34,729 nucleotides of DNA from a virus. Under the pieces are notes generated by a model. That model saw nothing but the letters and a program-made list of their open reading frames with translations. It made no database searches and had not been told where the DNA came from. Below, piece by piece: positions 8,265-15,364 of the stretch; the stretch's first letter is position 1, and each line of letters starts with the position of its first letter. The position numbers and the translations under genes were made by a program. The DNA is taken from positions 1 to 34,729 of IMG/VR virus record IMGVR_UViG_3300032278_000053. The stretch is one strand, 5' to 3'.

Positions 8265-8801
8265 ATGGTAACCGCCACGGGAAACACATCTGTCCAATTT
8301 GATGAATTAATTGACCTCTTGGCCAATTGCGCGGCATTCCAGACCTGGGTTGGCGCGGGTAGCGCCGCCGCTGCAAAAAATTCGGTATATATAGAGGGGT
8401 TTCTATCAGGCGGGGACATGGCGGGGAAACGTCCATTTGCCCTTTTTGGTATTCTCAATTTTGAGTCCGAATCATACGCCACCGGATCATCCAAGGCATT
8501 TTCCCAGATGAGGGATTATTCTTTAATGTTTGAAATTGACGTTACCGACGGAGACGACCACAAAGATGCAGCTTATCGGTTTTTTAATGCAATTGACGAC
8601 ATTGTGGACGAAATCATGGACCTGGCCGACACGGACAAACCAACCAGCGGGGTATATATCAACATTGACCGGTTGAGCCATGATGGCCCTTTTAGGTCCA
8701 ACGAACGGGACGGGGACGCGGATGGGGATTATATCGCCATTGATTTCAGGCTTTCGGTTGGATTTCCAACGACGTCCAGCGGCGGCGGGGGTGAGGTTTA
8801 A
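8265..8801 (+). CDS. Tail terminator or completion candidate (gpU-like position)
   Basis: A 178-aa protein, acidic overall. The first helix (FDELIDLLANCAAFQTWVG) is followed by beta segments such as RPFALFGILNFESES and DYSLMFEIDVTDG, then a long helix (AYRFFNAIDDIVDEIMDLA) and a final strand YIAIDFRLSVGF. This strand-helix-strand arrangement and the place between the connector and tube genes fit a tail terminator such as gpU. The poly-glycine C-terminus (SSGGGGEV) is probably flexible. AGGGTAGG at 8247-8254 precedes ATG 8265. No diagnostic motif was found. Confidence 0.5.
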   Translation: MVTATGNTSVQFDELIDLLANCAAFQTWVGAGSAAAAKNSVYIEGFLSGGDMAGKRPFALFGILNFESESYATGSSKAFSQMRDYSLMFEIDVTDGDDHKDAAYRFFNAIDDIVDEIMDLADTDKPTSGVYINIDRLSHDGPFRSNERDGDADGDYIAIDFRLSVGFPTTSSGGGGEV

Positions 8802-8802
8802 A

Positions 8803-9294
8803 ATGCTATCTGTAATATACAGGGAAAAAGGTTCCCCCCGTCAAAAATTAAAAAAATTCAAGCCGTATATTATGGAGGGACTGAGGGAGACACTTGAGTT
8901 TTGGCATGAGGAAATATTGGAAAAGCATTTTAAAGAGTCGGCATATTCGCGTTATAAATACACGGCCCGGGCGCGGTCCTATGTCAAAAGAAAACGGAAA
9001 AGATTGGGCCACAATCGGCCCCTGGTTTATTCGGGGAATACGCGGCGCCAATTGATGCGGGCCAGGCGCCTCAATGTCCGATCCGCTAAAAAAGCCAAGT
9101 TGATTATGACGGCGCCCGCACATGTCAATTATAGAACCACGCGCCGATCCAGCGCCCGGTCCATTGACAAAAAGGCGGAAATCACGGCCCTAATCGGGAA
9201 AGAAATGAAAAAATTGGAAAAAACAATGGACCGGGTGGTGGGTGAATTACTTAAACAACCCGGAAACATAACGGAAACGGAAAGGATGAAATAA
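8803..9294 (+). CDS. Basic minor tail or neck protein (gpZ/HK97 gp10-like position)
   Basis: A 163-aa, very basic protein. It opens with a helical stretch (REKGSPRQKLKKFKPYIMEG), continues through FWHEEILEKHFKES, then has clusters of Arg and Lys (RARSYVKRKRKRLGHNRPLV) and ends with a helix of the type MKKLEKTMDRVVGELLKQ. Basic virion-assembly proteins of this size occur beside the tail terminator in lambda and HK97 relatives. ATG 8803 follows GTGAGG at 8791-8796 and starts two bases after the upstream stop. The frame is open further 5' but that part is antiphase to the real upstream gene. Confidence 0.5.
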   Translation: MLSVIYREKGSPRQKLKKFKPYIMEGLRETLEFWHEEILEKHFKESAYSRYKYTARARSYVKRKRKRLGHNRPLVYSGNTRRQLMRARRLNVRSAKKAKLIMTAPAHVNYRTTRRSSARSIDKKAEITALIGKEMKKLEKTMDRVVGELLKQPGNITETERMK

Positions 9295-9295
9295 A

Positions 9296-10192
9296 ATGTC
9301 AACGTATGTATGGGATATCCACGGCGTGGAATACGGATCCAGCGATATAGGGCAAATAACGGGGCAATCCGTAAACCGCGGAATTCAGCGGATTTTAGGG
9401 ATTGGGTCCGGGGAGGTGGAACGCCAATATACATCTGTGGGGCGCGAAAATCCCGGGGGGACGTTCACAACAAAAGCGGTCAACACGGCCCTGGGAATAA
9501 TTGGGGTGAATGGCGCCGCAATCGGTACAAATGATTTAATCCTGTATAGAAAACGGATGGAACCAGGTGGGACGCGGTCAACCGGGTCCGTCCATGATAA
9601 AATCACAATTTCAGACGGAATTGTTTTTCCTGCCGGGTTAACCATCCCGGACGGTGATGACGCGGCCGTTTCTTATCAATGGTTCGGGGTTGACACCAAC
9701 GCGGACGGTACCAGCCCCGTAGCCGTAACAGTAAACCAGGCATTATCCGGGACAACAAACCATGATGAAGGCTACCGCCTGGGGCCATTGACCATCAACG
9801 GAACGACCGTTGACAATGTCCAGAGCGTGGACGTCAATTTCGGAATCCAGGTTGATTTTGTCCAGGGGGATGGAACAATTTTCCCCCGGGACTGTTACAT
9901 TGCCCAAATTTTGCCGGAATTAACTGTAACCTGTTTCGATTCTGCCGTTATTGCGCTAATAGGGGAAACTGGCCTGGACATTAACAACTCCACCAAGGTG
10001 GTGGTGAAATTGCGCCAGGTCAACAAAAATTCCGCCGTGTCCTATGCGGCGGGGATTACCTTGACCATTACGGACGGGATGGTCCACCTGGACGGATACC
10101 AGGGAACCCATGGCCAAAAAGGTGGCTTTTCGTTTCGCGTTGTCCCGACCAAGGATTCCGGGACGGACCTGATTGTCTTGGGGACCTTTTAA
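9296..10192 (+). CDS. Major tail tube protein candidate
   Basis: A 298-aa beta-rich protein in the place of lambda gpV, just before the frameshifting chaperone gene. Alternating strands and Gly/Asp turns run throughout, for example RNPGG-like turns, YRLGPLTINGTTVDNVQSVD and VVVKLRQVNKNSAVSY. The second half contains ITISDGIVFPAGLTIPDGDD and HLDGYQGTHGQKGGFSFRVV. The ribosome site is AAGGATG before ATG 9296. The assignment depends on position and fold impression. A 298-residue length allows an extra decoration domain compared with a minimal tube protein. Confidence 0.65.
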   Translation: MSTYVWDIHGVEYGSSDIGQITGQSVNRGIQRILGIGSGEVERQYTSVGRENPGGTFTTKAVNTALGIIGVNGAAIGTNDLILYRKRMEPGGTRSTGSVHDKITISDGIVFPAGLTIPDGDDAAVSYQWFGVDTNADGTSPVAVTVNQALSGTTNHDEGYRLGPLTINGTTVDNVQSVDVNFGIQVDFVQGDGTIFPRDCYIAQILPELTVTCFDSAVIALIGETGLDINNSTKVVVKLRQVNKNSAVSYAAGITLTITDGMVHLDGYQGTHGQKGGFSFRVVPTKDSGTDLIVLGTF

Positions 10193-10927
10193 ATGAATGG
10201 TTTCATGTATTTCCTGCCAGGGCGGTCCGGTGCCAATTCCGGGACCATTGAGGAATTGGGATTGGGGGGGCGCCTGGGGAACCAGGTCAAATTCGTCCCC
10301 GCCGTGGGTCCCACCCAATCCCCGGGGATGTTCGCCGCCCTGGATAAAGTTGAGGTCCGGGGATATGACCCCAAGGCCCAATCCTGGCAGGAAACAAATG
10401 AAGGATATTGGGTTGGGATGCAAAACGACAAACGGCCAGGCCCGGACGATTTAATCCGGGATACTGTCTATAATTCACATTCCGTGGAATTGGGGGACGG
10501 GAAAAAATGGCGTTTCCCAATTTTACGCGTTGCCATGACCGGGGAGATAATGCCCATAAACCGGGCGTTTACCCTGGACGCGAATGGGGATGTTGTGGCC
10601 ACACTCCAGGACGAATTCCTGGACCTGGGGGAAAGGGTTATGGGGATAGCCCAGCAATATTTCAACCGGATCGGGGCGGCGGAAATTGAAGGGGAGGAAG
10701 CGTTAAACGTGACTATATCAATTGCTGATGATTTCGCGATTTTGACCGATGCGTTGAGGATCAATTACCGGGTTACAAAGTGGGAATGTTCCCTTTTAAA
10801 ATTATTTAATCCCATGGCAATCCATAACTCAATCCAGGCCATTCTGGATGTTCCATCAATGTTTGATTTACTAAAAAAAAACTTTCAATCCGACGCGTCC
10901 AATTTGACCGATGGGAAAGACAATTGA
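10193..10927 (+). CDS. Tail assembly chaperone, G-type product
   Basis: A 244-aa protein ending 90 bases before the tape measure gene, the conserved place of the tail assembly chaperone. The C-terminal half is helical and holds a slippery run (CTA AAA AAA AAC) fifteen codons before the stop. Readthrough in the minus-one frame would add a separate tail (see 10882-11013), as in the lambda G/GT pair. The N-terminal half is unusual for this family: glycine- and aspartate-rich with FLPGRSGANSGTIEELGLGG and YDPKAQSWQETNEGYWVG, so the gene is longer than lambda G (140 aa). The start ATG 10193 directly follows the tube stop. Chaperone identity rests on position and the frameshift signal. Confidence 0.62.
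   Translation: MNGFMYFLPGRSGANSGTIEELGLGGRLGNQVKFVPAVGPTQSPGMFAALDKVEVRGYDPKAQSWQETNEGYWVGMQNDKRPGPDDLIRDTVYNSHSVELGDGKKWRFPILRVAMTGEIMPINRAFTLDANGDVVATLQDEFLDLGERVMGIAQQYFNRIGAAEIEGEEALNVTISIADDFAILTDALRINYRVTKWECSLLKLFNPMAIHNSIQAILDVPSMFDLLKKNFQSDASNLTDGKDN
10876..10882 (+). promoter_or_regulatory. Minus-one ribosomal slippery site A AAA AAC
   Basis: Zero-frame codons are CTA AAA AAA AAC TTT, giving the classic X XXY YYZ heptamer in the correct phase within a run of eight or more A. The minus-one frame is open from 10867 to 11013, across and beyond the zero-frame stop at 10925. I saw no clear downstream stem. Confidence 0.7.
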
Positions 10928-11013
10928 CCCCGGCCCGAAATATTGAGGGTTTGCCGACTTTCGCGGATATTTGGTACAAGTCTTATAATCTGCGCTGGAT
11001 GGCGGTGGAATAA
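10882..11013 (+). CDS. GT-type minus-one extension of tail chaperone
   Basis: Read in the minus-one frame after the slippery site, 43 codons follow before TAA 11011-11013, giving a predicted 273-aa GT-like product against 244 aa for the unshifted form. The added tail contains LPTFADIWYKSYNLRWMAVE, aromatic and well formed rather than random, and it ends four bases before the tape measure start. A TTG at 10924, overlapping the zero-frame stop TGA at 10925, is an alternative reinitiation start that would make a 29-aa peptide. In lambda the T extension recruits the tape measure protein. Here the added part is short, but its position and frame relationship are those expected. Confidence 0.65.
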   Translation, partial: LSIRRVQFDRWERQLTPARNIEGLPTFADIWYKSYNLRWMAVE

Positions 11014-11016
11014 ATA

Positions 11017-12561
11017 ATGGCCAATGTGACCTTTACCGTAGACGCCCAAACCGCCAAGGCGGTATCCGGTTTTATGAACCTGGTTGGCGCCCAGGATAAA
11101 GCCAAAAAAAAACAGGGGGAATTCACAAAAGAGGCCAAAAAAACATCGTCCGCCCTGGATGGACTTGAAAAAAAGGCGTTAAAATTGGTTGGCGCCTACC
11201 AATTAATTTCCGGGGCCTGGCGGTCAGCCATCGACATGGTCAACAGTTACGACCAAAATATGGACCGCCTGGCCAATAAATCCCAGGAATCCACACGGAA
11301 AATCATGTCATTTGCATTCCAACAACCCGCGGGGATGGTTGAACCACGTATCCAGGAAGCCGCCGCGGTGGGCGCCCAACACGGTGTCAAATTTGATGAA
11401 TCCTTACAGGTTATGAATATATTACAGGGGCAATATGGCGCGGACCCCCAAGCATATGAAAAAGCGTTGGCCGCGGCCCCTTCAGTTTTCACGGGAATAC
11501 AAGCGGGGCTTGATATGGACACGGCGGCAAAATTGACCGCCTCAATGATCCAACGGGGTTATGATCCCGGGTTGGGGGTTAGTTTGCCATTTTTGGCCGG
11601 GCTGAAATCATCCCGCGATCCGTTTACCCTGGGGAAGGCGTCCCGGGCCGTTGGCGGCCTGGCGGGGGACCCGTTTTTCACGTTCTCCGCCGCCGTCCCG
11701 CTTTTGGGGGCCAATTTGGGCGATGAAAATTTGCCCACATTATTGGAGGCCGCCGGGCGCGGTTTGATGACCCCAGCCAATGCCCAGGCCCAGGCATTAT
11801 TCAGGGGACAACCGGAGGCCACAAGCGGGGCCGATTTAATTGACCGGATGGAATTATTGAGGGAAAAAGGGTTGACCACCAAAAGCCGGTTGGCCGGGGC
11901 GGGATTTGATGAAAGATCATCCCGCGCCCTGGAGGTTATGGTCAACGCCATCCCCGAAATTCAGCGCCTAATGTTGGAATTGCAACAGACCCAACCCGGG
12001 GCCGTCGGATCCATGGTTAAAACCTTAAAAGGGACGCCAAGGATTGGGGCCATGTTCGACCTGGAAAAGGCCACAGCCGGGGCTGAATTGGCCGACGTGT
12101 CTGAAAAACGGGCCGCCAGGTCCATGATTCTAGAGGCAGAGGAAGCCAACATGTTGGCCGCGGCGCGGGACGGGGGTTTCGATTTTCTATTCGGTCCGGA
12201 GGGGAAAATAAAACCCGGGAAACGGTTGGCTATGCGGGAATTTTTCCCGGAAATCCGCCAGGGAACGCTGGAGAGTTTATATTCCGCGGGGCATATGACG
12301 GGCGGAGAACGGCGGGAACATGCCCAGTCGGTCCATGATGAGTTGATAGCCGGGGGCATGTCGGCCGGGGAAATCACGGATAAAACCGGGGTCCAGGTTA
12401 CGCAACCCGGGGGCGTTGCCGGCGGTCCTGGTCAAATTGTTAAGCCCAGGATGACGGGGGCCACCAAAACAGGCGTGGAAAGAATGATAGAATTACTGGA
12501 GGGCATTGAGGGAAAATTGACGGACCCGGCCGCAACAAATGGGGGGGGGCAGATTGAATAA
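11017..12561 (+). CDS. Tape measure protein
   Basis: A 514-aa largely helical protein that would set tail length and occupy the tube lumen. The first 80 residues are Lys- and Ala-rich (NLVGAQDKAKKKQGEFTKEA and on), typical of tape measure N-termini, followed by long helices with Gln/Ala repeats. At about 1.5 angstrom per residue a tail near 75-80 nm would be expected, so it is short for the class. I see no obvious lytic domain. A run of nine G at 12541-12549 encodes three glycines just before the C-terminus. The stop overlaps the next start (TAATG). Confidence 0.8.
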   Translation: MANVTFTVDAQTAKAVSGFMNLVGAQDKAKKKQGEFTKEAKKTSSALDGLEKKALKLVGAYQLISGAWRSAIDMVNSYDQNMDRLANKSQESTRKIMSFAFQQPAGMVEPRIQEAAAVGAQHGVKFDESLQVMNILQGQYGADPQAYEKALAAAPSVFTGIQAGLDMDTAAKLTASMIQRGYDPGLGVSLPFLAGLKSSRDPFTLGKASRAVGGLAGDPFFTFSAAVPLLGANLGDENLPTLLEAAGRGLMTPANAQAQALFRGQPEATSGADLIDRMELLREKGLTTKSRLAGAGFDERSSRALEVMVNAIPEIQRLMLELQQTQPGAVGSMVKTLKGTPRIGAMFDLEKATAGAELADVSEKRAARSMILEAEEANMLAAARDGGFDFLFGPEGKIKPGKRLAMREFFPEIRQGTLESLYSAGHMTGGERREHAQSVHDELIAGGMSAGEITDKTGVQVTQPGGVAGGPGQIVKPRMTGATKTGVERMIELLEGIEGKLTDPAATNGGGQIE

Positions 12562-12935
12562 TGGCAACGCCAACAATTGGGGTTTTAACATTTGATGAAA
12601 TGCGGGCAAACCCAGGGACTCCCAGGATGCGCCTGGAGACAATGAAACGCCCGGGGGTGGATGGCCAGGCATACAGAAAACTGGGTTTGGAGGGGCCGGT
12701 GTTTTCAATCGTTACAAAAAAAGGGGTTTCCGGGATAGCCATGGACGACACTATGGAAACTTACCAGGGATTGATTGGGACCACCGTTTCGATTATTGAC
12801 GACCTGGGGAACACGTTTCCAACTTGTATCATTTTGGATGTTCGCCGGGTCCGTGGTAAAAAATTCAGCGTTGCCGTTGGATTATCCGGTGACGCGATAC
12901 TTTCCGCCGAATGGACGATCCAAAGCAGCGTTTAA
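12561..12935 (+). CDS. Minor tail protein after the tape measure (distal tail candidate)
   Basis: A 124-aa protein directly downstream of the tape measure, where lambda has gpM and other siphophages have a distal tail protein. Its strands include TIGVLTFDEMRANPG, GPVFSIVTKKGVSGIA, GTTVSIIDDLGNTFPTCIIL and AILSAEWTIQSS; the paired short strands with a central loop resemble the small beta-barrel of distal tail or circularisation-type proteins. The start overlaps the tape measure stop by one base. Structural role is inferred from place and fold impression. Confidence 0.5.
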   Translation: MATPTIGVLTFDEMRANPGTPRMRLETMKRPGVDGQAYRKLGLEGPVFSIVTKKGVSGIAMDDTMETYQGLIGTTVSIIDDLGNTFPTCIILDVRRVRGKKFSVAVGLSGDAILSAEWTIQSSV

Positions 12936-12950
12936 AGGTCCCAAATAAAT

Positions 12951-13487
12951 ATGGCCGTAACTATAAACCAACCCCAGATTTTTGAAAATTCGATTTTATT
13001 TACTTGGTCCAGTGACCTGGGCGGAACCCCTGACAAATTTTGGGTATATTTAAACGGAACCCAAATTCTGGCCAATGTCCCGAATACTGAGTATTTGGCT
13101 TTTTCGGATCCGTCCATAAATTTAATAATTGAAGTATTTGACAGTTTAAGCCATACCCCAACCGAAATTCCCGGGGGCAATATGACCCTGTGCTGGTATC
13201 AACGCCCAGGGGTTTCCGAATGGTTGGTCCAGGAATACCAGTCCGGGACATGGGAAACGGTCACATATTTGGCCGATTCGGATGATTGGTTTTATGGTTA
13301 TTTTACCAGATTTCTGGAGGATGGGCAGGTCCACCGGTTCCGGGTTTCCCCGGTTTCCGGCGGGTCCTATGCCGGGGACCCCCTGGAATTTTCTTCCCTT
13401 ATGGTCCGCCACCCGGATCCCCCAAATGTTGCATATACTTACAACGGAGCCACACCCAAAACCTTGACCGTTGCGGCGGTGACCTAA
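12951..13487 (+). CDS. Beta-sandwich tail-tip protein, Fn3-like
   Basis: A 178-aa protein that reads as one or two immunoglobulin or fibronectin-type III sandwiches: SILFTWSSDLGGTPDKFWVY, then VPNTEYLAF, then WLVQEYQSGTWETVTYLADS and VHRFRVSPVSGGSYAGDP. The spacing of Trp and Tyr residues and the final strands (VAYTYNGATPKTLTVAAVT) support this. AAGG upstream of ATG 12951 gives a ribosome site. It overlaps the next gene by one base (TAATG). Its probable role is as an accessory module at the tail tip that contacts the host surface; no catalytic motif is visible. Confidence 0.5.
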   Translation: MAVTINQPQIFENSILFTWSSDLGGTPDKFWVYLNGTQILANVPNTEYLAFSDPSINLIIEVFDSLSHTPTEIPGGNMTLCWYQRPGVSEWLVQEYQSGTWETVTYLADSDDWFYGYFTRFLEDGQVHRFRVSPVSGGSYAGDPLEFSSLMVRHPDPPNVAYTYNGATPKTLTVAAVT

Positions 13488-15364
13488 TGGCGGCCGCCGA
13501 TCTAATCCCATATAACACCGGAGCCACGGCGGAGGGATCACCCAACGCCGACGAAGGGCGCAGCCTGGGCGGATATCGGGCGGGGTCCTGCCTGGAATCC
13601 CTGGGCCACACACTGGACGCCCCAATCCGTGGAATTGTGATTTTACACGTTGCCGGGCTGAATGGGGCGGGGAATGGACTTTTAACGGCTGTTTCAAATA
13701 ACTCCATTTCATGGGCGGCCCCGGGTGAATCGCCAGGGACCGCGGTGACAATTAACAACGGGGAAACAAAGGTCATAAAATCGGGGACCGGCCAGAAATA
13801 TATCCAGGTTTCCAGGACAACGGCGGACAATTTGGCCGGGGAATGTACCGTTACACTTTCGGAAATATTCCATAATGTTGTCGCATTTGAGCCGGCAACG
13901 GCCGGGGGTTCCACGGATTTCCGGGTTTTTATAATTAAAAACATAGGGGCCGCAAATATGGCAGGGATTAAAATTTGGATAGATCCCGCGGCGGTGACCC
14001 TGTCCATGGCCCTGGACGTTGTGGACGGGTCCGGATATGTCCGGGACCAAAGCATCCCAGGGGAAAATAATGACCCCGGTTTTTCATTCACCACCCCAAC
14101 AACGGAGGGGGGCGCCCTGGCGTTTGACCTTTCCGCCGGGTCATCCAGGGCGGTCTGGTTAAAAAGGGTTATTCCGGGGACCGGATCATCCATTGGAACC
14201 TTGCAAAAAATCCACGTCAAGGAACCCCTGGACAGTGAATCCCTGGAAATTTTTGGCCGTTACACACTCCAGGACCCGGCCCTGGACCGGTTTGAATCTT
14301 ACAAGGGATCTGATGCCCCCATTGATTATTCCACCCCCTGGGAAACGTTTTCCAGTCTGCCACACACCAGCGCGGCCCTGGCCGTAAGCCAAACCCATAA
14401 AGTGGTTGTCCGGAAACGGAACGCCTGGAATTATTTGTCCCAAAATATACGGGAATACGAAATTACCCTGGACGGGTCTGGGAATCTGGTGTCCGTTGCC
14501 CCCACCGCGCCCTTGGAAACATCAGTGGAAGCCCTGCCAGGGTTGTCCATTCGGGCCATTTCGCGATATGATTACGACGCGGACGGCACAAACCAGGCGG
14601 ACCAATGGTTGGTTTATTCCAAAATCGGGTCCGCGCCAGTCCCAGGGGTGGACACCCCCGCGGTGGTTACCATGTCCAAGGCGGACGGAATCGCCCCCCT
14701 GGCCCACGTTTTGACAGGTTACGCCGCCGGGGATGTTGTCCAGGTAATCGTCCAGGTGCGCCGATCTTCGGACACAAAGGATTCCACGAATAACACGCCA
14801 TATTCCGCCACGGCGGTGGAAACGATTTCAGAACCATCCCCGGGATGTTCTGGGGTTTCAAGGATTTCAGAACCGGACAACCTGGTTATTTGGACCCATG
14901 ATTCCAACAATTATTTGGAGGTTGACCGCGCCCGGGAGGTTTTGCGGATAGTTTTGGACGGCGCGGCGGTTGCCGGAATGGGCCGTGGTCGGACATTTAC
15001 AGCGGCGGGCGGGTTCAGGGAATGGAATTTATCGTCTAATTCGACGCAAAGCGCAGATATTGAATACGTGACAGGGACGCCCAATAAAATAAAAATAGGG
15101 GTTGGAAATGGGACCAAAACAACCGTGGCAGAGATCGACGCCAACGGCCTGGTTAAAATCGGAACCGCCCAGGAACAAGCCACATGGCCAAAATGGGGAT
15201 GGGCTGGCGGGGCTAATTATACGGATTACAATTCCACCCCGGACGCCCTGGAATTTTCACTGGACCTAATCCGAACCGCTTTCGATTTCCAAAAATATGA
15301 CCAAGGGGGCGGGATTTGGAATTCCAGATTACGCGCCAACAGATTCAGGGAGGGACAATTATGA
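13487..15364 (+). CDS. Large tail-tip structural protein, unknown
   Basis: A 625-aa beta-rich protein. ATG 13487 overlaps the preceding stop; longer upstream reading frames are antiphase to the real upstream gene. It has repeated sandwich-like segments (IIHVAGLN-type strands, FRVFIIKNIGAANMAGIKIW, YEITLDGSGNLVSVAP) and an Asp/Gly-rich loop DYDADGTNQADQWLVY that could bind calcium. The C-terminus carries IEYVTGTPNKIKIGVG followed by DANGLVKIGTAQEQ, the kind of decorated strand seen at the end of siphophage tip proteins. Its stop overlaps the beta-helix gene (TTATGA). A structural or receptor-contact role is inferred. Confidence 0.5.
   Translation: MAAADLIPYNTGATAEGSPNADEGRSLGGYRAGSCLESLGHTLDAPIRGIVILHVAGLNGAGNGLLTAVSNNSISWAAPGESPGTAVTINNGETKVIKSGTGQKYIQVSRTTADNLAGECTVTLSEIFHNVVAFEPATAGGSTDFRVFIIKNIGAANMAGIKIWIDPAAVTLSMALDVVDGSGYVRDQSIPGENNDPGFSFTTPTTEGGALAFDLSAGSSRAVWLKRVIPGTGSSIGTLQKIHVKEPLDSESLEIFGRYTLQDPALDRFESYKGSDAPIDYSTPWETFSSLPHTSAALAVSQTHKVVVRKRNAWNYLSQNIREYEITLDGSGNLVSVAPTAPLETSVEALPGLSIRAISRYDYDADGTNQADQWLVYSKIGSAPVPGVDTPAVVTMSKADGIAPLAHVLTGYAAGDVVQVIVQVRRSSDTKDSTNNTPYSATAVETISEPSPGCSGVSRISEPDNLVIWTHDSNNYLEVDRAREVLRIVLDGAAVAGMGRGRTFTAAGGFREWNLSSNSTQSADIEYVTGTPNKIKIGVGNGTKTTVAEIDANGLVKIGTAQEQATWPKWGWAGGANYTDYNSTPDALEFSLDLIRTAFDFQKYDQGGGIWNSRLRANRFREGQL

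Noticed and set aside
10913-10919. GGGAAAG as the lambda-type slippery heptamer
   Set aside because: It is in the wrong phase (GGG AAA G in zero frame); A AAA AAC at 10876 is in correct phase.
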